Below, in pieces: positions 49,283-62,557 of a stretch of DNA of 64,000 bases. The stretch comes from Atherinomorus stipes (Eukaryota > Chordata > Actinopteri > Atheriniformes > Atherinidae), in contig JALJCO010003064.1 of the NCBI GenBank assembly GCA_023101725.1, positions 62,001-126,000 on the forward strand. The letters are read 5' to 3'. Position numbers and translations under genes: made by a program. The notes under the pieces were generated by a model. It saw nothing but the letters and a program-made list of their open reading frames with translations. It was not told the DNA's origin and did not search any database. Numbering within the stretch: the first letter of the stretch is position 1; every line of letters starts with the position of its first letter.

Positions 49283-50300
49283 TTCAGTTCTGTGCCATTG
49301 CTGTAATTTTTTTTTCTTTTACCTTTGTACAATTGTCTTTGACCTAATTAATTACTTATTCTCATATCTTTTAAGTAGAACATATCATAAGTGTAGTTTA
49401 GAATAATATTTCAATGTTTTTTTTTGTTTTTTTTGCATACATTCATGCTTTAATGATTACTTGTAAAATTCTATGGAAATAAACATTTTATTTTGTTTAA
49501 TCTTTGGTTTGTTTTAACGTTTTTTCGTCATTCTTTGAGTCTTTGAGACTGCTTGGACTTGCTGTATTTGTTTTGTGTTGTTTCTTGGCAGTTTACATAG
49601 GCCTATTTCTGCATCTCCTGGTATTTTGCCTCCCTTGTGTCCTTTATTAAATGTCTTTGCGTCTTATTTTATGGTTGGAATTCATATTTCTCGGAGCATA
49701 AGCCATACATATCTCGAGCCTTTAGATCTGTATATGGTAATAATTAGTGACTGCTCATGACGTTGGATTTAAAACGACTGTGAAATAAACTGAAACACCC
49801 CTTTTAAGCAGGACTCATATCACGACAATGGCACGTCGACTTCTTTGAAGGACATTACGAGCTACACCTGAATGCAGCACCGTGGTTTTGGTACAGCAGC
49901 AGTAGAGAGTCGTAGTCAGTGTGGCCACCGGGAATGTGAGGGTTTCAGCACACGCTATTTTCAGGACTGGGTGCTCTGTCAGAGCTGGCCACGGAGGGGT
50001 TCTGCCCACAAGTCTGTTCAAGTCAACAATCCAGCACACTGCCATAATCTGAAGTCCAGACGAGCGTCCAGCAGTCTTTGTGGGCGCAGCAGATGGTCAA
50101 CGGACAGCCGCTGGTGGCTCACTGCTGCGGGGCTACATGCTAGAGGAAACCTGCTGGAGCGCTGTTTGTCCCTCCGGTCTGTGTACGTACGGTGACTGTC
50201 TGCCCTCTGGCTCGGTGGCTCCGGATCAGAAATGCTGTGAAGTGTCACCCGTTTAGTGACTGCTATCTAAATGTTTCCCGGTGTGAACCTGCTCGGTTAA

Positions 50301-50405
50301 ATGGACCTATTTCATAGCAGCGAAACTAAACACGCTGACGATGATGGAGTGAAATCTGCGGCGGGGACAAACGAAACACAACCTGCCGCGATTTCCTGCG
50401 TGTAA
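50301..50405 (+). CDS. Upstream ORF before ppm1l, 34 codons
   Basis: ATG at 50301 opens a frame with no stop until TAA at 50403-50405, ending eight bases before the ppm1l ATG. The peptide begins MDLFHSSETKHADDDG. If it is within the transcript leader it would restrict translation of ppm1l. Its presence in the mRNA depends on the transcription start, which I cannot see. Confidence 0.4.
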   Translation: MDLFHSSETKHADDDGVKSAAGTNETQPAAISCV

Positions 50406-50413
50406 ATAAATAA

Positions 50414-50812
50414 ATGATAGAGGATACAATGACCCTGCTATCTCTGTTAGGTCGGATCATGCGTTATTTTCTGCTCAGACCGGAGACCTTGTTCCTGCTG
50501 TGCATCAGCCTGGCTCTGTGGAGTTACTTCTTCCACACGGACGAAGTGAAGACCATCGTCAAGTCCAGCCGGGATGCGGTGAAGATGGTCAAGGGGAAAG
50601 TGGCGGAGATGATACAGAATGAGCGGTTCGGTGGACTGGACGTACTGGACGCTGAGTTCTCCAAGACCTGGGAGTTCAAGAGCAACAATGTGGCCGTTTA
50701 CTCCATCCAAGGCCGGCGAGACCACATGGAGGACAGGTTCGAAGTGCTTACCGACGTCGTCAACAAGAGTCACCCGTCTATTTTTGGGATTTTCGATGGC
50801 CACGGAGGAGAG
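50414..50812 (+). CDS. ppm1l: Protein phosphatase 1L (PP2C family), coding exon 1
   Basis: The 133-codon exon starts MIEDTMTLLSLLGRIMRYFL, identical over its beginning to the human protein as I recall it, which fixes the start. A hydrophobic segment (about residues 20-41, PETLFLLCISLALWSYFF) is the N-terminal membrane anchor. From about residue 92 the PP2C fold begins with YSIQGRRDHMEDRFEV and reaches FGIFDGHGGE; the acidic residues of MED and DGHGG bind the catalytic metals. The donor GAG|GTGAGT is phase 0. About 230 residues remain on exons beyond the window. PPM1L dephosphorylates TAK1 and ASK1 in stress-kinase signalling and CERT at the ER membrane. Confidence 0.97.
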
Positions 50813-53629
50813 GTGAGTCTGGTGATGAGGCCAGGGTAAGGAGGTTGAACGAGCGCGCCCACCTTACTGTCACCGCATTTATCTGTGTGGGGGAACCCAG
50901 TGGGTCTATCAAGCACAAACTCTGGGGTCCTTGTGAGTTTTGATGTACCTTAAAAAATCAGATTCATTGCCGGTGTTTTTTTTTTTTAATTATTCAGCTT
51001 TTAGATTTTCAAGATTGAAGCAATTTTATTGGGACTAACCATTTCATTTCCAAAACTATTGAATTTATGTTTACAGTGATGATAATCTACTTCAGAAGGC
51101 TTCAGAGTCTTGTTTTAAAGTTTAGCTATTGCTGTTTAGCATTTTTCTTTAAAAAGGTTTATTCTCTGCAGATCAAATAGGCTATTACAGTTTGTTTTTA
51201 AGCGACTTGTCTAATAATTAATGTGGCAAAATTGGCTGCTGTTTCCTTACTATCAGGATTGCTTTCTTTTCTTTGCTTAAATACTGCCAGACATATGATT
51301 AGCTGAACTCTAATTTAATTAAATCTAAATTGAATCACAGATTATGCAGCAAATCATGTCAAACTAAACTAATGATGAAGGTATGAAATGTATATTTGGA
51401 CACAGGAGTTCTCTCTAAGGCAGAGCTTTACAGTTGGCTAATAAGGCAGGACCATGTCAGCTATATTTCCCATGATTTGATTGATAATTTAAAAATTAGT
51501 CAGGATTAATCAGGTGAGACAGTGAGACTGGTTGCTGGGGGCCTTAAAGGCAATTACTAATGCACCCTTTGGCATTTGTCTCTGAGTATCTAGGAACACA
51601 CAAAGAAGGATCCCAGAATCTCCTACGCAGCAGGAGCAAGAGTGTTGCTGCAGCCCTGTGCTCACCCACTCTGAGACTGGTTTATTTAAAAGGCTTAAAG
51701 CTTAAATCATACCAGAACCAATCACTTGTGTTTCTTGGCCAAAATGGTTGTGCATTTATCTTGGTCTAAAATTATTATAGCTGGAGGGAGCAGGTTGAAT
51801 TTGAATTGCTACAAAGTTGTATACACTGCTAGCTGAGAGGCATGGCATCAGCATGCATGACTAAAATAGGCTATCAATTACTCATCTGCTACTGCACTAA
51901 GTCAGTATGCTTTCTTTATTCCTCACTACTACAGTTCATCCCCAACTTTTGAGTCTATAGGATAAACCCCCAATATTGAGCTGAAGAGGGCTGACTGAAC
52001 ATAAACTGTTATGTAGATGATTGCAACTTTTGTCTTGGTTATAATCGCTTCCAGGCGTAAGAGTAGTTGCAAACACAAAATCAGCTTTTTTTTTTTTTTA
52101 ATCAGTTTGTTCAGTTCTTTGATTCCTTCACTCTAATGTTGCTGCTAGCAAATTACACTCGCCTCCATGTATTTGTAGAAGGTATGTACCATCTTGCTGC
52201 AAACACTGAAGAACTTAAGTTTCCTGAAAAAGCAGAGTTTGCTCTGCCTCTTTTTGTAGACGGCCTCAGTATTGCATTTCCCGTTCAATCAGCTGTTCAG
52301 GTGAACACCCAGGTAGCTGAAGTCATTCGCCACCACCGTCTTTCTTGGGGTGGAAGTAGTGCATTATTGTAGCATTAATGATCAGGGCATCTAGTTAAAA
52401 TCTTTTTACTGAATAACTCAGAATGATACCCTTTAAAAGTTGTTAAAGGTACAAAGAACATTTTAAGTGATGCAACAGTCTGACATCTGTAAAGCAAACA
52501 CTTCCATTATGGCATTGTAGTTTACTGTAGTACTGTAGTGGTACGGGTACTTTAGGACTTCAACCATGCTGAAAGAAGTGATGTAAATGAGTTGTGTATG
52601 ATACACAACCTTTAACTGACTTCCCTTCTCTTCTGCAATTAAACATTCTGCATTTTTTTGATCAGCCACTCGGGCTCTCTGAGGACCACCACGACCCGAC
52701 AGCTACTGTCTTCACTCTGACTACAGCTGCTGTGGTCTCAGGCTGAACGACAGTATGCTAAGAATAGGCAGCCATAAGCATTAAGGTGGCTGTTCTTTTA
52801 GGGAAATTAAATTTTAGGTCGCAGTGCTGACTGCTGCAGCTTTTGACCAAAAGTGGTCATTGGATTGTTTTTTGTTTTGTTTTTTTCCTTTCCCCCGCGG
52901 CCTCCCCCTCCTGCGCTTCCTCCCTCTGTGGAGTTCATTTTTAGATATCACTGAGCTAACATGTTGCCAATGCCTCTGCTCTCACGAGTGTACGAGACTT
53001 CAAGAAATAAATGGGGAGCAGAAATATGCATGTGTATAAGACAAAGGGATGGGAAAATAAGTGGGAGCAGCATCAGAGGTGAGGAGGAGGTTAAAAAGCA
53101 TTCATGAGTCCGTTTCATCATTGCATGTCCATGGGTGACAGTTTAGTCTGTTTTTTTCTCCTTTTTTCTTTTTTCCCCCCACATTGTGGTTTGAAGTGTT
53201 TGTAATGCCTGTCATACAGCAGCCTTCAGAACGGTTTCCTCTGTTTGATGATTTTTTTTTTTTTTAATGATCTTAGCCAGAAGCTGTGAAACAAAGTCGA
53301 GGGATGCTGTTTGGCCGCCGGGCAACTCCAGGAGTACGAGCTGCCTCAGCTGGCTTGTTAGTTAAGTGTCAGTATCTTTTGTTTCTTGGCACGCACACAC
53401 TTGGGTTATTAAAACCAAATACATTGTCATCAAAGCGGCATCACACTTCTGTCAACATCTGTATGTTATTCAAGATTCAGCATCACAAAAGTCCCCTAAA
53501 GAGCAGAGATGTAAATGGTGTTTTCACTGTCTTTGTACAAGTGTGCAGCTAATGAGATTGATTGTTTTAGACAAAACAACCCCCCCAAAAAACCTCACTT
53601 GGATAGTCATGTTTTATCTAGTGAATTTT
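50813..53629 (+). other. ppm1l intron 1, proximal part
   Basis: No exon is recognised. A LINE reverse-transcriptase fragment lies at 52130-52365; otherwise the sequence is AT-rich and unassigned. Confidence 0.65.
52130..52365 (-). pseudogene. Degenerate LINE reverse-transcriptase fragment
   Basis: The minus strand reads NDFSYLGVHLNS, LIER and then, after a frameshift, KKRQSKLCFFRKLKFF, matching the YLGVHLDNKLDW...YKKGQSRLYFLRRLRSF region of fish non-LTR reverse transcriptases. Stops and frameshifts show that it is dead. It is opposite in orientation to ppm1l. Confidence 0.65.
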
Positions 53630-53646
53630 TTCTTTCTTTCTTTTTT

Positions 53647-53726
<80 letters not shown>

Positions 53727-53728
53727 TC
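53630..53728. repeat. (CTTT)n microsatellite
   Basis: About 24 copies of CTTT with one interruption (CTTTTTTT) near the left edge. The open frames across it are artefacts. Confidence 0.97.
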
Positions 53729-56700
53729 ATCATCAATTAATTGAATAGTTTATTGATCAGCCATTTCAAGAAAATAATGGGCAGATGGTATAATGTGGCA
53801 ATGACCTAATTACTTATTTTGTTGTTGCATAAATTAAGCCTTAAGATACTAATCTTGATTTTAAGGGGAAAAAAATGAACCTTTTCGTAGTTTGCCTCTG
53901 TCAGTGATCTAGTTTCTTATTGGAAGTAATCAGTTAACATTTCAATTATCAATCTGCGCCCCTTGGAAATCTCCCTTTTCCTCCAATTTCACACCCACTC
54001 ACACACAACAGTGTTAGTTCAATTTCCAGAGTTTAAAATCAGTGTTTAACGTGCACATATCCTTCAGCTGTCTCGGTCATATTAAATGTTGGCTCAGCGA
54101 GGGGATTTATCTGTTAAATGGAGATTGATTTTTAGCTGACACTTGAGAATAACCTGCATGAAAATTGTAACCCTCGGCTTTCCATCCATTTAACGGCAAC
54201 ATGAGCCATTTGTTCCTGCTGGGATGTAGAGAGTAGCTGCACTTCACCCCTCCCTGGCCCAAAGACGTTCTCTATATGAGCTGGTTAAATTGGAGAGTGG
54301 GGGCCGGCTGCCCCTCTCTCTCTGTCGGCCTTGCCATCTTTTTGGCTTTTGTTCCGAGAATTTTTTGCTCCATCATAGTCTTTCATGTAGTTTGAGCCAG
54401 CGGTGTTTGTGAGTGGGTTGTGGTAGATATGGTTTCTGACAGCTAAGAAGGCAACAGGAGATCTCAGAGCAAAGAAGCACTAAATGTACCTTAACCACAT
54501 GAGGTTTGACCATTTTAGACGGCTTCTGACTTTCTTCATTCTGCTTTTGGCTTTGACTCGGTTCACCTTTTGGTTCATATTTTGGGCATTTATAATTTTC
54601 AGCTTTATTAACCATTCATTCATTAATTGTAGATCAGACTTTTTAAGAGTGAAGTGGTTGTAAAGGTAAGGCCACTTCTACATTATTGTTTTGTTGTAAT
54701 TTCAAATATTTTTCAGTAAGTATGTGTTTTACTCCAGAAAAGATAGGTAATGTATTTTAGATAGTAAGTAGTTTGAATTTTATCTGAGCTCACTCTCACT
54801 GGGGAGATGAAGGAAAAACCCAGCATATGACTAATTGCTCACTTGGCATTACAGGATAACAGAAAAACGACCAAAGACACCAATGAGTACTTGAGAATGT
54901 ATGAAAAACTCTAATGTGTTGCAAGCTTACAGAGGAAGCTCTTTCTCTTACAGATAAGTGCTTATGGTTGATGTGGAGATGAGAAGTTTTGGTGTTATGT
55001 TCCAGGCAGAGATGACATCTCTGTGAAACTGAATTGCTAGTGCTCTATCAGGGACATATACCAACTATCAGTGCCTTCAAGTTTAATGAAATGAATTTCA
55101 GACACTGTTTGGTATTAACCTGTTAGCTTTTTTTTCTTCTACTTTGTTGAGGGCAATAGATTTTGGAGAAATTGGTGTTTTTCGGGGAGATGTCTTCAAG
55201 TGCAACTAAGCTTGTTTTTGGTGTTTCTGCTGGTTTGACAAAACTTGCAGCAGCCCAACCTAAAGCAACCCTTGCCGATGTTGCATTGTTGCACAATTTT
55301 TTTAATAGGGTAAAATGCTATGAATGAGGTAATGGAACTCTGAAATACAAGATAAATCAAAATAAAATGTTATTCCAATCTCTAAATTTTCAATGAAAAC
55401 TCTAACCAGGCCTTGCAGTGGGGCCCACGCCTAGGATTGGCCGAGGGACCTGCCTGTCAGACCTTTGCTTCCACATTGGAAGGCGGAGGGAATGGTGGGT
55501 GGGTCTTTGGAGTTAGACGGGACTATTTATTTTCAAATAATTTTGGTGTGCTTTCTGAAATATAAGATTGGTAAGGGTTGCTTTAACTTTGGCAGATTTT
55601 GCACTTTGATGCCCCCTAACAAAGGCTAGTTTGAGATATAAAAATTGTAGAATGCCGTTTTTCAGCTCCAGCATGCTGCAGGGCAGCAGTGGCTCCAAGA
55701 ATGTGTATAACCAATGTCAGGTTGACATCAAAACCATTACTCTTTCAGGCTCTGAAGTGTCCAAAAGAGCAAGTTATTTTGTTTTCTTCTGTGCACTATA
55801 GACTGCTAGACTGCACCCTACTTTGATTCAGAGTGCAGAATGATTTATAGATGATAGAAAGCAATAGTATATGAGCAAATTAGAAAAATCTGACTACCGG
55901 TAAGTTTAAAACAAAACAAACATTGAGCACTGGCTGTGATTGATACCAAGAGAAACATCAGTTTTCTGATCTCTTATTCTGTTAGCTGTAGCACCAGTTG
56001 GTGTAAGACAGCCACGGTAGCAGATTAGAGGTGTTAGAAGTTGTACATTTTCTGCATAACTGCTTAAAATCTTTTACATTCCCATGGCAACTGATATAGT
56101 TTACATTTTGGTGAATGCACAACCTCTGTGGTTGGCATGATGACATGTGGCTCATCCTGTTTGGCACACATTACATTGCCCTCTTAGCTGAGAATTTATT
56201 TCACCAAAACATTGTTGGGAAAAGAATCAATGAAAGGGTTGCACTTTTTCCAATCGATTTTACCTCATACTCTGATCATAACCTCCTCTGGTGCAGGTTA
56301 TGTTCAGCATTATCACCAAGGTGATCCAGGAGTGTTACAGTCTTGCTTTAAAGTACACCCTAAGGAGCATAATGGATCTAAGTAGATGGTAGTTAAAGCA
56401 TTTGGAAATGAATGACTGATATTGTCAAATTAATCAGCTTTGGCAGGACATAAATAAGCAGGTTTCAACTGTCACTGTGGGTATTGTTTGATCCACTAGC
56501 CAGCTATTTCCCTCTGTTGGCTACAACACAGTTTGAGTCATGTTGGTACATGGACCATGTAGACTCTGACATCAGCTTCAGTAGTGTGTCCAGACTGCTG
56601 ACCACCTGGCAGCTCCAACAGTCACCCTGTATTCGATGACAAAGAGAATTCATCTTATAAGTGTGGATAATATCACTCTTTATAATAGATATCCTCTTGT

Positions 56701-59400
56701 GGCCGCATCAGTCATTTGCACTGACACTCAGCACTTCACCCCTGCCTTGAAGTCAAGTGAGGCAGAAAGAAGTGTGCACATGAGAGGTCATGTGCAGCAA
56801 AGAAGAGTCCAGAGAGCTCTGCTGACAAGTCTTGTGACCTTTCAGTAATTTGTCCCTGGTGGAGGGTTTTGCTTTTCTGGTAGAGAAAGGACCTTAAAGG
56901 AAGGACCAAGAAGGGGACTGAAGGAGTAAAATGCAGCATGTTCATGGATGAAAGAGGCTCACGCCTGTCAAGCAACCCAGCTGTTTATAACTGTCGTAAA
57001 CATCTGTAATCTCTTCCTCTCTTACATCTTCCATAAGATAAATGGGAGTGTGTGTGTGTGTGTGTGTGCGATAGCAGCATGTAGCATCAGATAAGCACAC
57101 CTTCTTCAGCCTGGCCTCAGTGTGCCATCCTTCCCTGCTGGCACTGACTATTCAATAATTTAACACCCGCTCTGTCACTTCTGCTAAAACCCCCTGACTA
57201 AATATACACCCTCTGTCAAGCAGAAGGAAGCCACAAGGTCATTGCTCACACACAGACACATCACTCTGCAATGTGTTTGTGAAGTTTTGTGGAAGGAGAT
57301 GACACCTGGAAAGTTGTTTGTAAAGTTTGAGGGGTGTTTTAGCTGCCTTTTGTCTTGTCCCTCACTGCTCGTCTTCCAGCAGGGCAGAACTGCACTGACA
57401 TGGTGCTGAAGGGTGGACTTGGTTTGGGAGCTGTTCTGTTTGGTTGCCAATCCCCTTCACCGCCCCATTTCCCTCTGTCACCACCTCCTCTTCCCTGTAG
57501 GTCTGGCAGTATATGAATGGGCAACAAACTCTCCATCTTCAGCCCCATTCTAGTTTCACTCCTGACCCCCGCTGGGGGGGCTTTCCACACTCTGCTGCTT
57601 GATGTGGTGCACCAGCATGCTGTCAGATGTGATGTTTTCCTGATTTCAAATACCATACGTTCTAATGGTGCTGGAAGTTTAGGTTTAAAATCCAGTTTTA
57701 GACATTGCAAAGCCACAAGTCTGGCTCTGAATGTAACAATGATTGCCTGCAGCGGTGTTATTAGACTGCAGAGTCTTGTGTGTTTGTGATCTGCAGCTGA
57801 TTATCGTTCTCTAAGTCTAATCACATGGCTGGAGTAGACCTGACTATTTGGTCTAATCTACACTTTGTTTTGTAAGGGGGCCATTCTGCACGTAGTCGGC
57901 TGTTACATAAAATGCCTAAATGAAAGAATTCCTGTCCACAATTTGAATTCAACTCTGCGGATCTAAGCCTGTGTGTGAGAGCCAGTTCCTCAGTTGTTTG
58001 TTTGTCTGTGTGTGATGGAGAAAATAGATGAGTCAGTTGGAGTTTGCCGGCTCGCTGTCTTGGCAGTGAGGAACGGCAGGAGAAGAATGTTGGCTGAGAG
58101 AAGGTAGCAAGTCACAGCTGTCGAGAGTTGGTGACATTGGTGTTACTGTGGTCGCAGAAGAACTGTGCCATGATTTTTTTTTTTTTTTTTTGCAATGCTC
58201 ACAGTTGTGGCTCTTCCTCTCTTTACACTGCCCAGATGGACGAGTCGGTTGGGACAGGTGCATGCTCGTAAAAGGAAACGAGCATCTTAGTCCACCTAAG
58301 ACAATTTTCAAACTTTTTGACCTCTGATAATATAATAGTTTATGGCTTCTTTTGATTTTCAGAACTTTATCTGTTCTAAATTTAAGTTAATTTAATATTT
58401 CTGCACATGTGCATGTTCATAGCATGCTGCAGCCGGTCTGCTGCACATGTGTTGGAAAGCCTTCCAGTAACAGATCCATCCAGACAAGAGGAATGTGGCT
58501 GATATGAAGGTTTGATATTTGCACATGGTTTCAATTCACCAGCAGGACTGTGAGCTACAAACCCCCAAATAAACTCTGCGGTGAACCAATCCTGAGTCAG
58601 GTTGTCTTTAATTTACACTGCAACGAAGGCTCGCGGGATAAGAGAGAAGATCAGACTCCACAGAATGTCATTAATTTGCGCTTGTGATTAAAATTAGGAG
58701 GCAGAGAAATGTCAGTCACACATGTGCCTGCTCTGTATGCATGCTCAGGCAGAGCATGCAGGAATGTTTGTCTACCAGGATGCTGCTGATTTCTACCATG
58801 AAGTGTCAATTTTGTCCACATGAGGTTTAGCATCATAAAAGCTTTGTCATGCCCTTTTGTTTTCAGGGCACTCGTTGAGAACGATAAAGGGCCAGTCTAA
58901 CACTGGTCAACCATCTGGCTGCTTTGATGGGTGCAGATTAAGTCATTAGTCATGAAGAGAATCTGATCAGGTTGAAGAATAAAGTAGAAAGTAAAAGGGG
59001 CGGAGAGAGAGAGGGCGAGAGAGAAAGCAGAATGAGTTATTTATAAACAGATTAAAAACCCCACATGTTTAACAGAGTAAATGTAACAAATAAACTTAAT
59101 CTTCCAATGGGATTTAAGTTGATTCCTGTCTGGATTTGTCTGACCTTATTGTTTGTAATCCTAAAGCATGACAGCATCTGTTAAAGGCCACAAATAGCAG
59201 GATAAATGTAAGTCCTGCACTTCAGATGGACGAGGACATGGCTATCTGCTAGCTGCAAGAGCTTTATGCTTGAGGCCTCAAGAGGTGAAGTGGCCTCATT
59301 CAGAAAGCTGAAATGGGTTGTTGACATGGCTCTGACCCAAGCAACCTAAAAACATAAATAAACCTCATTGAAATTGACAATTTTAACTAGCTCTTTAATG
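53729..59400 (+). other. ppm1l intron 1, middle part
   Basis: No coding exon is recognised. The part around 54050-54310 is non-repetitive and compositionally balanced and is a candidate for conserved noncoding sequence. A (TG)n tract of about 10 copies lies at 57049-57068 and a poly-T run at about 58173. Open frames near 57340-57790 show no family resemblance. Confidence 0.55.
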
Positions 59401-59439
59401 CTAACATTAAACATTTTAATGTTTATGTTTTGATATTTT

Positions 59440-59560
59440 CTGTGTAATCATTATTGTGATTTTATCCATTTTCTTGAAATTTTACTTTTGTGCAGCACTT
59501 TGAAGACTTTCTGTTGTTTAAATGTGCAGTATAAATAAAGTGATTGGATTGGATTAATGA
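59440..59560 (+). mobile_element. LINE 3' tail fragment
   Basis: GCAGCACTTTGAAGACTTTCTG ... GTGCAGTATAAATAAAGTGATTGGATTGGATT has the layout of an L2-like LINE 3' end with a short repeated tail, like the one ending at 10466. Confidence 0.5.
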
Positions 59561-62410
59561 CTAAGAATGACTAATATTTTTTTCCAATACCTGTCAAGGA
59601 AAGGAAGATTGATTTTTTTGTTTCATGAACAATGGCTTTCCTAATTAACCATTTTTGCAGAACTTACTTGACTAAATTTCTTAAGACTTAAACCAAAAAA
59701 CAGAAATGTTGCAATATTTCAAGAAGCCAGTAACTACCTGCCTTTCCAAGAGCTTTGAGAAATAAAAGGTACTGGTGCTGCTTAAAGCTTAAATCTGTCA
59801 CCAGATATTTTTGGTTTTGTACACTTTCCACAATGTTTCTAAAAACATGCCCATTTTACTTAAAGCACCAAAACGAAATCATTTTGCACATGGTGCTGCA
59901 TATACATCGCATCCAACATATTGGTAAGTGGGTCTGGGTTTTAAGGAGCTTTGCAGAAAGTGTGCGCTGAGGGCATCAGGGCTGTGATGGCGTTGGATGG
60001 ATGGGAAGTTTAGAGGCAGATAAGCAGGGTTAGTAATTGATTAGTGTGGCGCAGGGGAAGCTTATAGTGATGTGAGCTAATGCCAACAGCTCAAGGCTCA
60101 TATAAGATCCCTACTCTCTTCCTCAGAGAGGCACTAAGCTGAAGTTATAAGGAAGAGAAGAGACAGCAGGGCAGGTTAGATTTGCACTAATCCCAGCAGG
60201 GGATTGGGACTAAATTTGGTTTAGGTTTTTTTTTTTTTTTAATCACCATCCCTCTCCGATTCATCTGTATGTCTTTTTTTTCTTATTTTAACTTTTCACT
60301 TCCTGTCTTCTTGTCAAGATATTTATAGATTTCCTTGCCTTTGTGTGTGTCTTTTAATCCATTACCTGCATGTATTTGTCACATAGAAGAGTCTCTATGT
60401 CGCCGGCCCTATTCCCATGTAGCAGCAGAGCTCTCAGCTTTGCTAATGCTGTTCAGAGAAAAGATGCTTTATTGTGGGTGAGAGGAGGGGAAGAGGAAAA
60501 TTATGGCATGTATCAGGAGGGCCCTGAGTCAGGATGGGAGAGAGGAGGACAGCTGGGGAGTGATGCTAAGATGAGAGAGAGGGACTGACAAAACAGCTGA
60601 GAAATAAAAATGCTTATAGCATGCAGAGGCATAAGTGATGATAGCAGAAGAGGGAGCTCAGAGCTGCTGTTTGGAGGTGGAGAAAAGGCGGGGGAAGAAG
60701 TTACTTCTTTCAAAGGAGATGAGGATAAAAATGGATGGATGCTGAGAGGCTTGCTTGCATCCTGAAGATTTTCCAGGACTGCAGCATAGCTCCTGTTATT
60801 CAGAAACCACCTTTTTATTTTCATTTGACAAATAATCTAAGCAGAGTAACCGAACAACATGCTGCATGTTAGATTGTCTACAAAGTGTTGGTGAAGCTTT
60901 ATCATTTTGGATCATTAGTCTGTCAAACTGAAGGCCATGGTGCATGAGGTAGTTGTTCCCTAAGAAAGATGACATATTTCTACCTCTTTCTCATGTTTTT
61001 CATCTTCTCTCTCACACATGCTGTCTGTCTCAGTTGACCTTTCTCTACAGAAACTCTTTTTCTCTCTGTCTCTTCTGCTCTTTCCTATCTCCTCATCGAC
61101 TCCCCCTTCCCTCTCACCAACTCATCTCTCTTTCTGATCCCCTCCTGATCTCTTTTGTCCTGAGAAATCAAAGTGTATCATTCAGGCATAGCAACTGTTA
61201 AGGAAGTGTAGTATAAGAAAGCGGAAATGGTGAGAAGCAAAAGTTCCTCCTTTGGATCACACCTTATTTTTATTTTAATTTGCACAAGATTTGAGAAATG
61301 TACTGTATAGCTGAATTGTTACTACCTGCTATTCCTCATTGAAAATTTAGCATAAACTCAGACAGTATTTACTCGAGCAGATATTTCTATTGCTTTTGTC
61401 AGTCATTTCTTTCATGCTTTCTCTGACCTTTTGCTCCATTACCTTGCAGCTCTCTCCCGACGTTGCTCTGTTTTCCTCTTCTCCTTTTCTACCTTGCTCT
61501 CCCTCCCTTCATCCTCCCTCCCCCCCCCCTTTTCCATACTGACAGAGTCACCTTATCTCTTTGCAGCCTGTCTGACTTATTTATCACTCCTCTGAAATAT
61601 TAAAGAGTTTGCTGCTTCTGGTGCTGAGGGGAGTTTACGAATTTTACTTAGAACACATGCATGTGTAAACGCACACATGCAACAAAAGCTTTTGCATCTT
61701 CTTAAGGGTGGCACACGCTCTGCTGCAAAGCTCTGCACAAACTACATGTTTTGTTTTAGCATCTCTTGATTCTTAGAGACTGACACTGCACAGCTCTTGA
61801 CAAATTGTCTCTTTTGGGACTTTGTAGATCCATGTTTACTATCATATACAGAGAGCTTGAGGTGGCTGTCATGCCTGGTCCAGGACACTCGTAACATCAG
61901 TCGATTTTATACAGCAATCAAGCTCCAGTTCATATTAGGGCTACTGCAATTAGTCAGTTAATCATGATTATGTCAACGATCAAAATAGCCAGCAACTAAT
62001 TTCATGGTCAATTAATTGTTTTTTTTTTCTTAAGCTTTGTTTTCCCTCTTAAAACTGCCACTATACTTTGTACTTCCTTGACTGCCTTTCTGTCCTTGGC
62101 ACATGTGTGTAGTCGTAGCTATCAGGGTAGCTTTTCTTGAATTGTGTATTGACGTAACAAACGCACACAAGTCAAAAGTCAAGTCAAAAGTTTTGACATT
62201 TTCTCATTGAATCTAATGGAAAAATGTGTCCAAAAATGTGACTAGTCAATTGTCAAAATAATAGTTTCTGACAGCCCTAGTTTATATGAACAAGTATGAT
62301 AGCCACTGTGGTCATTCCACAGAAAGTGAAAAGGAAAAGCCTGAACTTCGCTCAACTGGTGCCTTAGCCTCCTACTTAAGGTCTCAAATGGGCTTTATGA
62401 ACAACTAACT
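59561..62410 (+). other. ppm1l intron 1, distal part
   Basis: I see no exon. There are pyrimidine-rich tracts (around 61000-61150 and 61440-61540) and a TTAGTCAGTTAATCATGATTATGTCAACGATCAA segment (about 61950) of the kind common at DNA-transposon edges. Nothing else is supported. Confidence 0.5.
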
Positions 62411-62557
62411 TAAGCCAGCTCTTTTGTCTCCGGTCTTCCATTACTGTATGATTTAATTAATCCAGGTGTGCCTGACCTCTGTCACCATGAGGCCAGGCAC
62501 ACATGGATTAATCAGTTTGTCCAGTAATGAAAGACAGGAGGCAAAGGAGCTGGCTTA
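62411..62557. mobile_element. Small palindromic MITE candidate
   Basis: TAAGCCAGCTCTTTTGTCTCC ... CCATTACTG ... ATTAATCCAGGTGTGCCTG is followed by its inverse CAGGCACACATGGATTAAT ... CCAGTAATG ... AGGAGCTGGCTTA, so almost the whole 147 bp folds on itself with a short loop. It is noncoding. Confidence 0.65.

Noticed and set aside
49872..50195. 107-codon open frame upstream of ppm1l
   Set aside because: It has no recognisable domain and lies in the CpG-rich leader or promoter region; the conserved start is at 50414.
57339..57789. Overlapping 90- and 125-codon open frames in ppm1l intron 1
   Set aside because: No similarity to PP2C exons or any other family, and no consistent splice borders.
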